Source of the DNA: Pseudomonas sp. RGM2987
GTDB lineage: Bacteria > Pseudomonadota > Gammaproteobacteria > Pseudomonadales > Pseudomonadaceae
NCBI RefSeq assembly: GCF_022952855.1
Contig: NZ_JALJDX010000214.1
Span: forward strand, 62,001-126,000
DNA: 64,000 nucleotides
Direction: 5' to 3'
The notes beneath the pieces were generated by a model, which was given only the letters and a program-made list of their open reading frames with translations, did no database searches and was not told the origin of the DNA. The position numbers and the translations under genes were made by a program. This document shows, in pieces, positions 1-7,850 of the stretch (within the stretch, counting starts at the first letter, position 1; each line of letters starts with the position of its first letter).

Positions 1-278
1 TTACTGTCGAAACCTGGACCGATGAGCGTGACGTTATCCAACAGGTGAATCGCTCGGCTTATGGACTTTGCGCCACGATCTGGGGCAACCACCACGGCAA
101 TGTGCAGAGACTCGCGAAAAGGCTTCGCACCGGCACGGTGTTCATCAACTCCCCAGCCTTCCCGCCCGCCAATATTCCCACCGGAGGATTTCGCCAATCT
201 GGGGTTGGACGGGACCTGGGTAGAAAAGGTCTCGAAGGTTTTCTCGAACCGAAGTCCGTTATCGCTCGCATCAACTGA
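1..278 (+). CDS. Aldehyde dehydrogenase, C-terminal end (cut by window edge)
   Basis: The frame is open from base 3 and ends at TGA 276-278. The visible 91 residues match the end of NAD(P)-dependent aldehyde dehydrogenases: a G-L-C-A-T-I-W stretch, the GTVFIN segment, the PTGGFRQSGVGRDLG segment that in this family precedes the oligomerisation tail, and a final L-E-P-K-S-V. The catalytic Cys and Glu lie outside the window. Eleven bases separate it from the next gene on the same strand, so the two are probably co-transcribed. The likely role is oxidising an aldehyde made by the neighbouring oxygenase; the substrate is unknown. Confidence 0.85.
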   Translation, partial: TVETWTDERDVIQQVNRSAYGLCATIWGNHHGNVQRLAKRLRTGTVFINSPAFPPANIPTGGFRQSGVGRDLGRKGLEGFLEPKSVIARIN

Positions 279-289
279 GGAACTTGATC

Positions 290-1594
290 ATGTCCATGCT
301 TGCAGAAAAGGATCGTGAGGTTGAAATCGCCTTGGATGAGAAATTCTTGTCCATGGGTGTAGGCAGAACAGCCCCACCGGGTGGTTTTTTGTACCCGGAG
401 GCGTACGGCGCCAAAGCCGGCAACGACTTGCGCAAGGCTTTCAAGATGGTCACTGGCGTGAGTGCCACTTATGACGACAAGCAAGCCTTCAGGATTGCCA
501 TGTCGGGCTGGGTCGGAGATCCGTTGTCCGACACGGCAATCCTCAAGATTCGCCGGGAAGGTCGCGATGTACATGCTGTCATGCAAAGCTTTTTGAATGA
601 GGGCATCAAGGGGGTCGCCAATGCCCCCGAAGAGCTGGAACAGATCTGGCAGCAAGTCAGCACGCCACCCCAATGGCTCGACTGGAAGCGTATTGAGAAC
701 GGAGCCAGGATATATCGCCGATTTGGCGTGGAAGGCCACAGGTATCAGGGCATCGGGTCATTGGATATGTACCGAGTTCTGTCGATTGCCAGAACCTTGA
801 TGTCAACCGGTCAATATGCCGACGATACTGCCTACAAGCGCTACCTGCTGACATGCAACTTCTGGACTCAGATTTCCGAGCCTGAGGGCATGAAGACATT
901 CAGCGAGGGCTGGAAGGTAACACTGAGAGTACGCTTGCTGCATACATTGATTCGCCGCGCAGTATTCGGCTCCCCTCGCTGGGAACCCGAGCAGTTCGGG
1001 ATGCCGATCAACCAGAGCGGCATGTTGACCGCGCCGCTGATTTCATCGGTCATGATGTGTAAGTCCTTGCAGATACTGGGCTACAAAGTGACTGATGAGG
1101 AAGTCGAGGATGTGATTCATCTCTGGCAGTATGTGGCGTATGTCATGGGCTACCAGCAGGACAATGTTTTCCCCTCGGACATCAATGGCGCGGTGCAGGC
1201 CATGCACGACTCGTTGTTGTTGAATCCTCCAAGCGAGGACCCGGATTGCATTCGACTCGGCCAATCTTTCTTCGACAGTTTCAAACCCGACAAAGATGCG
1301 GGCTTTCTACAACGCGCCCGTCAATGGGTCGACTACAAGATCGGCATTGCCCACTCCGCGTTTTTCGTGTCGCCAGACACTCGCAGGGCCATGGGGGCAC
1401 CCAACCCGTGGTTCTGGGCAGCGCTTTATGTGTCCACCCAGTTTCCGAAAAATCGCATCCAGGATCTGCGTCGCTTGCGTAGCCCTGCCTATGCATCGGC
1501 ACTGGATGAAAAAGTTCGCGCAGCGCGCAGACACTGGCTTCAAACCCAGCTCACGGACGCGGACATGAACTACCGGCCAAAATCAAAGTACTGA
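290..1594 (+). CDS. MpaB / latex-clearing-protein-type oxygenase (DUF2236)
   Basis: A 434-residue soluble protein of the DUF2236 family, which includes fungal MpaB and the b-type haem rubber oxygenase Lcp. The family core is visible: an R-x-R-L-L-H helix around residues 213-218 with the conserved His near 218, then W-E-P-E-Q-F-G-M-P-I-N-Q, and a long helical stretch with V-I-H-L-W-Q-Y-V-A-Y-V-M-G. In Lcp this Arg/His region serves the haem pocket; haem binding here is inferred from the family. I chose ATG 290 because GAGGA at 277-281 sits 8 bases upstream, although TTG 284 is in frame. No signal peptide is seen. It lies between an aldehyde dehydrogenase and a FadL-type channel, which fits oxidative attack on an imported hydrophobic compound. 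Confidence 0.75.
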   Translation: MSMLAEKDREVEIALDEKFLSMGVGRTAPPGGFLYPEAYGAKAGNDLRKAFKMVTGVSATYDDKQAFRIAMSGWVGDPLSDTAILKIRREGRDVHAVMQSFLNEGIKGVANAPEELEQIWQQVSTPPQWLDWKRIENGARIYRRFGVEGHRYQGIGSLDMYRVLSIARTLMSTGQYADDTAYKRYLLTCNFWTQISEPEGMKTFSEGWKVTLRVRLLHTLIRRAVFGSPRWEPEQFGMPINQSGMLTAPLISSVMMCKSLQILGYKVTDEEVEDVIHLWQYVAYVMGYQQDNVFPSDINGAVQAMHDSLLLNPPSEDPDCIRLGQSFFDSFKPDKDAGFLQRARQWVDYKIGIAHSAFFVSPDTRRAMGAPNPWFWAALYVSTQFPKNRIQDLRRLRSPAYASALDEKVRAARRHWLQTQLTDADMNYRPKSKY

Positions 1595-1704
1595 CACGCG
1601 TTGCTGCAGTTAAAAATCTTCAATCAATAGACAGCCATAAATAAGTTCAGAACTTTTTCTGAGCCGACCCATTTCATTTATAACCATAAAAAGAGAATGA
1701 AAAA

Positions 1705-2760
1705 ATGAAACGCTCTACTTGTGTGCACGTGTTTTTGTATCTTTTTCCTGGCGCCGTTTATGCCGGCGGGTTTGACGGACTGGCCCTTGGTGTGTCGCCG
1801 ATATTTGAGTCTGGCACTTATGCCGAGCTGACCCACCACTGGATCAGACCCGACATAGAAGGCACCGACCCCGCTGGCAACAAGACGGGGAATCTGGTCA
1901 GGAGACTGGACAGCACCAGTGGCGCATTCAAATTCGATGTCAATGATGACTTTTCACTGGCGCTGTTGACCGACGAGCCTTATGCCCGCAGTCCCTACTA
2001 TCGCGAAGGCCCAGCCCAGGGACTCAAGGCTTCGTATAAGAGTCGCGACTGGACGATCATTGGTCGTTACAAGCTGACGCCCGAGTTGAGTCTATTTGGT
2101 GGGCCATTCTCGCAATCCCTGGAGATTGCCGCCCACCTTCCTCAGCAGTTGACCGGGATTGAATACTCCCTGAAGTCCGATCCGGATACCCGTTATGGCT
2201 ACACCGTGGGGATGGCCTATGAACCGGCCCCGTTTACCCGCGTCTCCTTGACCTACAAATCGAAGGTCCAGCACAAGATAGACGGTACAGAGAACGGAAT
2301 GGATTCAACCATCCGGCAACGCACGCCTGAGTCAGTGGCATTGGATGCGCAAATGCCAATCAGCCAGAATACCCTGCTGTTTGGGTCGGTATATTGGGCC
2401 AAATGGACCGGGGTATCGCTTGCTCCTCCGGTGTACACGGCGACATTCGGTGCGCCGGTCAAGGTTTTCGAGCACAACACCATCCGCTACACGCTGGGCG
2501 CTGGATATCGTATCAACGACAGCGCGACACTGATTGGCGCTTTTATCTATGAAAAAGAGAACGAAGGATTCTCGCCACTCGCCCCCACCTCTGGCGTCAA
2601 AGCCCTCAGCTTGGGACTGAAATACGACGTGGGTCACGGCTTTAATATCACCCCCATGGTGACCTATAACAAGTTTGGGGATATGTCGAGTCCGGTATTT
2701 GGCGAGTATCGAGATAACTCGATGACGATTTATACATTGAAAACAAGTTATCAATTCTAG
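1705..2760 (+). CDS. OmpP1/FadL-family outer membrane channel
   Basis: A 351-residue protein with a short signal peptide (basic start, hydrophobic core, cleavage likely after V-Y-A near residue 21). The mature start G-F-D-G-L-A-L-G is followed by many alternating aromatic/glycine strands and a final Y-x-L-K-T-S-Y-Q-F with terminal Phe, typical of outer membrane barrels. The family takes hydrophobic substrates (fatty acids, aromatic hydrocarbons) into the cell. It is shorter than E. coli FadL (about 420 mature residues), resembling the shorter TodX-like relatives. It lies 110 bases after the oxygenase gene. That gap holds an inverted repeat (TCAGAA-N4-TTCTGA, 1647-1662), so it may have its own promoter. 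Confidence 0.75.
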   Translation: MKRSTCVHVFLYLFPGAVYAGGFDGLALGVSPIFESGTYAELTHHWIRPDIEGTDPAGNKTGNLVRRLDSTSGAFKFDVNDDFSLALLTDEPYARSPYYREGPAQGLKASYKSRDWTIIGRYKLTPELSLFGGPFSQSLEIAAHLPQQLTGIEYSLKSDPDTRYGYTVGMAYEPAPFTRVSLTYKSKVQHKIDGTENGMDSTIRQRTPESVALDAQMPISQNTLLFGSVYWAKWTGVSLAPPVYTATFGAPVKVFEHNTIRYTLGAGYRINDSATLIGAFIYEKENEGFSPLAPTSGVKALSLGLKYDVGHGFNITPMVTYNKFGDMSSPVFGEYRDNSMTIYTLKTSYQF

Positions 2761-2773
2761 TTACATTCGGGAA

Positions 2774-2800
2774 CGTGCACGGATTTCCAATCCGTGCACG
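2774..2800. terminator. Perfect hairpin between convergent genes
   Basis: An 11-bp perfect stem (CGTGCACGGAT / ATCCGTGCACG) with a 5-base loop lies between the FadL-type gene ending at 2760 and the methyltransferase gene ending at 2817 on the other strand. There is no long T run, so it is a probable bidirectional terminator or mRNA end-protecting stem rather than a textbook one. Confidence 0.55.
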
Positions 2801-2816
2801 ACAATCCAGCAAGCCT

Positions 2817-3863
2817 TTACTTGCGAGCCTCCAGTATCAAATTGAACGGTGTTTCAGCCGCACGGCGCAGTTGGGTGAACCCTGCGGCATCAAACACCTC
2901 ACGCAACCTCCCCTCCCCAGCCTGCGCTCCCAAACCCAGCCCCACTTCCTGGGACAACGAATTCGGCGTGCAGATGAACGTGGAGGCGGCGTAGAACAGC
3001 CGTCCGACGGGGTTTATGTTCTCGTCGAGTGTGTCTTTGGCATAGGGCTCGACCAGCAGCACCGAGCCGTCGGCCTTCAGGGCTCGATAGGCGTGCTGCG
3101 CGGCGCCGACCGGGTCGCCCATGTCGTGCAGGCAATCGAAGTAGCAAATCAGGTCGTAATCGTCACCGGGAAAGTCCTTGGCGGTGCTCTGGGCGAACGT
3201 AACCTGCTCAGAGACGCCAGCCTCCTGGGCGCGCTGCGTGGCGGTGGTGATGGACGGTGCGTGATAGTCGAAGCCGACGAAGCGCGACGCCGGGAAAGCC
3301 TGCGCCATCACGATGGTCGAAGCGCCGTGCCCACATCCGACGTCCGCCACGCGGGCGCCGGCGGTGAGTTTTTCCACGACACCTTCCAGCGCCGGCAGCC
3401 ACTGCGACACCAGGTAAGTCTTGTAGCCGGGTCGGAAAAATCGCTCGGTGCCGCTGAACATGCACGGATGGTGCTCCCCCCACGGCAGTCCGCCGTCACC
3501 GCGCATGGCCGCCACCAACTTGTCCTTGTCGTGGAACATCGACGCCACCACCATCACGCCCCCCGCCGCGTACACCGGCGAATCCTCAATCGCCAGGGCC
3601 AGCGCTTGTTCTTCGGGTAACACGAACTGGCCGTCGCGGTGCTCCATGTAGCCGGACGCCACGTGAGCGCTGAGCCATTCTCGAATCAGCCGCCCGTTGC
3701 AGCCGGTCCTGTCGGCGAGCTGCTGGGGCGTTATCGGTTGGCTATCGGCCATGGCCTTGTACAGCCCGAGTTCATCGCCCAGGATGACGTTGGCGAGCAT
3801 AGCCGAGGCGCCCATATCGGACACCAGCTTGCCCATGAACTCATTAAGTTTTGCCTCGTCCAT
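2817..3863 (-). CDS. Class I SAM-dependent methyltransferase with N-terminal winged helix
   Basis: A 348-residue protein. The N-terminal 90 residues read as a winged-helix dimerisation domain (P-I-T-P-Q-Q-L-A-D-R-T-G and R-L-I-R-E-W-L), as in O-methyltransferases. The SAM site follows as V-A-D-V-G-C-G-H-G-A-S (motif I, about residue 175) with F-V-G-F-D-Y-H, and the later C-Y-F-D-C-L-H-D-M-G and G-S-V-L-L-V-E-P segments are motif II/III-like. GGAGGG lies 7 bases upstream of the ATG at 3863. The methyl acceptor cannot be told from sequence. It is the last gene of a minus-strand series with a porin, a ligase and a permease, about 190 bases after the porin gene start direction, so shared transcription is possible but not shown. 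Confidence 0.8.
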   Translation of the reverse strand: MDEAKLNEFMGKLVSDMGASAMLANVILGDELGLYKAMADSQPITPQQLADRTGCNGRLIREWLSAHVASGYMEHRDGQFVLPEEQALALAIEDSPVYAAGGVMVVASMFHDKDKLVAAMRGDGGLPWGEHHPCMFSGTERFFRPGYKTYLVSQWLPALEGVVEKLTAGARVADVGCGHGASTIVMAQAFPASRFVGFDYHAPSITTATQRAQEAGVSEQVTFAQSTAKDFPGDDYDLICYFDCLHDMGDPVGAAQHAYRALKADGSVLLVEPYAKDTLDENINPVGRLFYAASTFICTPNSLSQEVGLGLGAQAGEGRLREVFDAAGFTQLRRAAETPFNLILEARK

Positions 3864-4008
3864 TACGTACCCTCCTGTGAGAAGGCCACCGTCGACACGG
3901 GCATGCAGGACCTGAAAACTGTTGCGGTGGTCGGATGGATTGGCCTGCGGCCTTGATCACCGCAGGGAGAATCAGTCTAGTCCCCGACAAGCGCTTACGT
4001 TATCTGAC

Positions 4009-4033
4009 GCGACGCCCGGCACCGCGGCGTCGC
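4009..4033. terminator. GC-rich hairpin downstream of the porin gene
   Basis: An 8-bp stem (GCGACGCC / GGCGTCGC) around a 9-base loop lies just past the stop of the minus-strand OprD-family gene. No T run follows on the minus strand. It may terminate or protect porin mRNA. Confidence 0.4.
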
Positions 4034-4055
4034 GTTCGTCCTTGCTGTGCTGCGA

Positions 4056-5318
4056 TCAGAAACTCATCGTATAACGCAGGATCAAGCGGTTTTCGTTGGC
4101 ACTGTCAGCGTAGGTCGAACGGTTGGTGGAGTTGCGCCATTGAACCCCCAGGCCCTTGATCGGCCCGCTCTGGATGACATAGGCAATATCAGTTACACGC
4201 TCCCATTCCTCGCCGTCCTGTCCCTCGGCCCGCAATGCCGCCGCTTGCCGGGTGCTCAGCAACGTGGGGTCGACGTCGTCACCTTTTACGTACCTCAGGG
4301 TCAGGGTCAGCCCAGGGATGCCGGCACTGGCGAAGTCATAGTCGTAGCGGGCAAACCATATCCGTTCATTCGGCGCCGTGAAGGTACTCACCAGCGACTC
4401 GGCAAACAGATAGGTGTCGCTGCCGTTCACGAAGGCAAAGGGCGTGTCTCCCCAAGCTTTCTGGTAGCCGCCGCCAATGGTGTGGCCTTTCAGGCTGTAG
4501 GCGAAGTAACTGCTCAATGTGCGGTTATCCACTTCGCCCAGGCTTTCATTTCCGCTTTCCCTGGCATCGAACACGCGCACGTCGGAAATGATCGCGCCGG
4601 TGGGCAATGGCTGATTGAGCTTCAATCCATAGAAGTTCGAGCGATAGAGATCCTCCAGTTCGGCGACGTGATAGCTCAATGTCAGGGTCGGGAGGACTTT
4701 GTAGTCCAATGCCAGGTAGTCGAAATGATCGGCCTCGGCAGCGCGGTAACCAAACGCGGTGAGGGATTCAAAGTCAGTGGAATTGCGCTGCCTCACGGCG
4801 TTCACCCGAATCGCAGAAACCGTCAGCGAATCGACGTCGTTGGACACCAGCGAGCCACCACGGAACACCTGAGGCAACAGTCGACTGTTGTTGCTCCATA
4901 ACAGCGGCATCAGCGGGCTGAGGCCGCCAATCCGCAAGTCGCTCTTGCCCATGCGTGCCTTGGCCGTCAGGGTGTATTTACCGTATTCATCCTCGACGTT
5001 TCGCTGCCTGTTGTACGCCAGCAGGCCCGAACCGGTTCGATCGCTGCTGGAGTCGAGCTTCAGTCCAAACAGCCCCTGGGCGTCCAGGCCGAAACCGATC
5101 GTGCCCTCGGTGAAACCAGACTGGAGATTGAGAATGAAACCCTGCGCCCATTCGTCTCGCTTGTTCTGTGCAGCGCCCTCATTACGATAGTCGCGGTTGT
5201 AGTAGAAGTTTCTAAGCTCCAGGCTCCCTTTAGCATCATTGATGAAATCGGCGAACACCAAAGGGGTTGATGTAAGTGTTGATATTCCAACCAGGACCAC
5301 CACAGGGGATTTCGACAT
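4056..5318 (-). CDS. OprD-family outer membrane porin
   Basis: A 420-residue protein with a signal peptide (hydrophobic stretch to about residue 23, ending V-F-A-D-F). The mature N-terminus has the OprD-family signature: F-I-x-D-A-K-G-S-L-E-L-R-N-F-Y-Y-N-R-D-Y then D-E-W-A-Q-G-F-I-L and G-F-T-E-G-T-I-G-F-G-L-D-A. It ends in a strand with terminal Phe (L-I-L-R-Y-T-M-S-F). In Pseudomonas the family gives specific uptake of amino acids or of aromatic and other carboxylates. The neighbouring aromatic-acid permease and acyl-CoA synthetase favour a carboxylate substrate, which is inference. Confidence 0.9.
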   Translation of the reverse strand: MSKSPVVVLVGISTLTSTPLVFADFINDAKGSLELRNFYYNRDYRNEGAAQNKRDEWAQGFILNLQSGFTEGTIGFGLDAQGLFGLKLDSSSDRTGSGLLAYNRQRNVEDEYGKYTLTAKARMGKSDLRIGGLSPLMPLLWSNNSRLLPQVFRGGSLVSNDVDSLTVSAIRVNAVRQRNSTDFESLTAFGYRAAEADHFDYLALDYKVLPTLTLSYHVAELEDLYRSNFYGLKLNQPLPTGAIISDVRVFDARESGNESLGEVDNRTLSSYFAYSLKGHTIGGGYQKAWGDTPFAFVNGSDTYLFAESLVSTFTAPNERIWFARYDYDFASAGIPGLTLTLRYVKGDDVDPTLLSTRQAAALRAEGQDGEEWERVTDIAYVIQSGPIKGLGVQWRNSTNRSTYADSANENRLILRYTMSF

Positions 5319-5355
5319 ACAGGCACCTTTTGTTTTTGTTGTGTGCGTGAAAGCC

Positions 5356-5375
5356 TGCCGCCTGAATAGGCGGCA
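5356..5375. terminator. Hairpin between synthetase and porin genes
   Basis: An 8-bp perfect stem (TGCCGCCT / AGGCGGCA) with loop GAAT. On the plus strand it is followed by TCA and seven T. Both neighbours are on the minus strand, where the T run precedes the stem, so it may act as an attenuating or processing stem for them. Confidence 0.4.
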
Positions 5376-5412
5376 TCAATTTTTTTGAGGTCGGTGACCT
5401 ACCCGCTCGTAC

Positions 5413-7065
5413 TCAGCAGCCGGAAGCCAGGCGCATGATCGCCTCCTGGCTGCCGGCACGTTCGCGCAGCAGGAATTTCTGGATCTTGCCGGTGGCGGTT
5501 TTTGGCAATTCGATGAAAATCACCCGTCGCGGGCATTTGAAACGGGCCAATCGGCCCTGGCAGAAGCCAATGATTTCCTGCTCCGTTGGCGCAGGCACCC
5601 CGGGCTTGAGCTCGATGAACGCACAGGGCACCTCGCCCCACTTGTCGTCCGGTTGAGCGACCACGGCGGCGTGCAGCACCGCGGGGTGGGCATGGATCGC
5701 TTCCTCGATTTCGACGGAGGAGATGTTTTCACCACCGGAAATGATGACGTCCTTACAGCGATCGGTAATCTGGATGTAGCCGTTGTCGTGAACCACCGCC
5801 ACGTCGCCGGTATGAAACCAGCCGCTGGCGAAGGCCTTTTCGGTGGCTGAGGGGTTTTTCAGGTAACCCATCATCACGGTGTTGCCGCGCATCATCAGCT
5901 CTCCGGTGGTTTGACCATCATGCGGGACCGGCACCAGCGTCTCGGGATCAGCGACCATCAAGTCTTCGAACACTGCGCCACGGGCGCCCTGGCGCACCCG
6001 CAACGCGCATTGTTCAGTCTCGGACAGGTCATTCCAGCCGTCCTGCCAGGTACAGCTGACCGGCGTCCCGGAGACTTCGGTGATGCCGTACACATGATCC
6101 ACATCGAAGCCCAGCGCCAATACCGCTTTGAGCACGGTGGCGGGTGGTGGCGAACCGGCGGTCAATACCCGAACCCGCGTCTTCAAGGGTGCGCGCCCGG
6201 CGGTGTTCGCAATCATCGCCATGACAATCGGCGCGGCACAGAAATGGTCTACGCCGTGATTGTCGATAGCCTCGAATACCGTCTCTGCGGTGACCTTGCG
6301 CAGACAGATGTGCGTCCCGGCGGCCGCGGTAATCGCCCAGGTAAAACACCAACCGTTGGCGTGGAACATCGGCAGCGTCCACAAGTAGCGTGGCGCCCGT
6401 GACAGCGGCCAGTTGGTCATTTGCAACAGGCTCATCAGATAGGTGCCGCGATGGCTCGCGACCACGCCCTTGGGATCGCCCGTGGTGCCGGAGGTGTAGT
6501 TCAAGGCGATCGGTTGCCATTCGCTGACGGGCCAGGCACCGGCGAAATCGGGATCGCCCTCGGCCAGCAGACTTTCGTAGTCGGTTTCCCCGATGGCGGG
6601 CGCCAGCGGTGCCAGGTGATCGTTGATATCAATCACAACGGGGCGCTGTTCAACCAGTTCAAGGGCTGCGCTAGCCAGCGCTGCATACTCGCGATCCACC
6701 AGCAGCAGTCTGCACTCGCCATGCCGGAGGATGAAGGCAACGCCCTCGGCATCCAGGCGGTAATTGATGGTGTTCAGCACCGCGCCTGCCAGGGGAATTC
6801 CGTAGTGCGCTTCGAGCATTGCGGGCGTGTTGGGCGAGAGGATCGAAACCGTGTCGCCCTCCCCCAAGCCCCTTCTGGACAGGGCTGAAGCCAGGCGGTT
6901 ACAGCGTTCCCGAGTCTCGACCCAGGTTCGCCGCAACTCACCATGCACGACGGCGTGCCGTTGTGGATGCACCAGGGCCGCGCGGTCGAGGAATCCAAGG
7001 GGCGTGAGCGCAAGATGGTTCGCCGCGCTGCGATCCAGCCCGCTGTCGTAGGTAGCCGATTTCAT
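5413..7065 (-). CDS. Acyl-CoA synthetase (AMP-binding, AlkK-like)
   Basis: A 550-residue ANL-superfamily ligase that activates a carboxylate as acyl-AMP, then acyl-CoA. The P-loop reads Y-T-S-G-T-T-G-D-P-K-G-V near residue 190, followed by V-Y-G-I-T-E-V-S-G, the adenylate-binding W-F-H-T-G-D-V-A, and the hinge D-R-C-K-D-V-I-I-S-G-G-E-N-I-S. The catalytic Lys is in K-T-A-T-G-K-I-Q-K-F. Length and motifs suit the medium-chain AlkK-like group. Its start overlaps the end of the nitroreductase gene by 4 bases (7062-7065), so translation is probably coupled. Confidence 0.85.
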   Translation of the reverse strand: MKSATYDSGLDRSAANHLALTPLGFLDRAALVHPQRHAVVHGELRRTWVETRERCNRLASALSRRGLGEGDTVSILSPNTPAMLEAHYGIPLAGAVLNTINYRLDAEGVAFILRHGECRLLLVDREYAALASAALELVEQRPVVIDINDHLAPLAPAIGETDYESLLAEGDPDFAGAWPVSEWQPIALNYTSGTTGDPKGVVASHRGTYLMSLLQMTNWPLSRAPRYLWTLPMFHANGWCFTWAITAAAGTHICLRKVTAETVFEAIDNHGVDHFCAAPIVMAMIANTAGRAPLKTRVRVLTAGSPPPATVLKAVLALGFDVDHVYGITEVSGTPVSCTWQDGWNDLSETEQCALRVRQGARGAVFEDLMVADPETLVPVPHDGQTTGELMMRGNTVMMGYLKNPSATEKAFASGWFHTGDVAVVHDNGYIQITDRCKDVIISGGENISSVEIEEAIHAHPAVLHAAVVAQPDDKWGEVPCAFIELKPGVPAPTEQEIIGFCQGRLARFKCPRRVIFIELPKTATGKIQKFLLRERAGSQEAIMRLASGC

Positions 7066-7808
7066 AGGACTGTCTCCTTATTATTATGGTGAAAGGTGGT
7101 GAACGCGCTGACCGGCTCTCGATCAGTGACCAAGGAGTTTTCAATGCTCGTTTCGTCGGCGTAACCCAGGCTCATCCCGCACACCAGCATCTGGTCGGCT
7201 GGAATCTCCAGCACCTGCGCGATCACATCGTGATACTTCAGGAACGCGGCCTGCGGACAGGTGTGCAACCCTCTGCCACGGGCAGCAATCATCACGCTCT
7301 GCAAAAACATCCCGTAGTCCAACAGGCTGCCTTGCTGCAGCACCCGGTCGATGGTAAAAATCAGGCCGACCGGCGCATCGAAGAACTTGTAGTTGCGGCC
7401 ATGCTGCTGGTGCATGCGCCGCTTGTCTGCTCGGGTGATGCCCAGCAGGCTATAGAGTTCCCAGCCGACCTTACGGCGTCGGTCGATGTAAGGCGTGACC
7501 CACTCACGGGGGTAGTACTCATAGGCGTCCTGCAGGTGTTCGTTCAGTGCCGGATCACTGTCGATCGCGTCAATGGCCTTTGACAGGCGAGCCTTCACTT
7601 CCCCGGTGACCACATGGACCCGCCACGGCTGCATGTTCACGCCGGTGGCGCAAAAACGTGCGACATTCAGGATCGCTTCAATGTCGGACCGCGGCACCGG
7701 CGTCGGCAGGAAAGCCCGGATACTGCGACGCGTGGTAATCGCCCAATCAACCGTCTGGCTCAATAGCTGTGGCGAGAGCGGCGGTGGTAATACGCGGTTT
7801 ATCGTCAT
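7062..7808 (-). CDS. Nitroreductase-family FMN oxidoreductase
   Basis: A 248-residue protein with the FMN-binding R-R-S-I-R-A-F near residue 28, G-V-N-M-Q-P-W-R-V-H-V-V, then D-Y-G-M-F-L-Q-S-V-M-I-A-A-R-G-R-G-L-H-T-C-P and a late C-G-M-S-L-G-Y-A-D motif. The whole is typical of NfsB/PnbA-like reductases, which use NAD(P)H to reduce nitro groups or other electron acceptors. It lies 42 bases after the permease gene and overlaps the synthetase by 4 bases, so it is probably the second gene of a permease-reductase-synthetase unit. The physiological substrate is unknown. Confidence 0.85.
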   Translation of the reverse strand: MTINRVLPPPLSPQLLSQTVDWAITTRRSIRAFLPTPVPRSDIEAILNVARFCATGVNMQPWRVHVVTGEVKARLSKAIDAIDSDPALNEHLQDAYEYYPREWVTPYIDRRRKVGWELYSLLGITRADKRRMHQQHGRNYKFFDAPVGLIFTIDRVLQQGSLLDYGMFLQSVMIAARGRGLHTCPQAAFLKYHDVIAQVLEIPADQMLVCGMSLGYADETSIENSLVTDREPVSAFTTFHHNNKETVL

Positions 7809-7850
7809 GTCTTTCTGGCTCGTTTTCTTGAGAAGCGAAGAAGCATGGGT

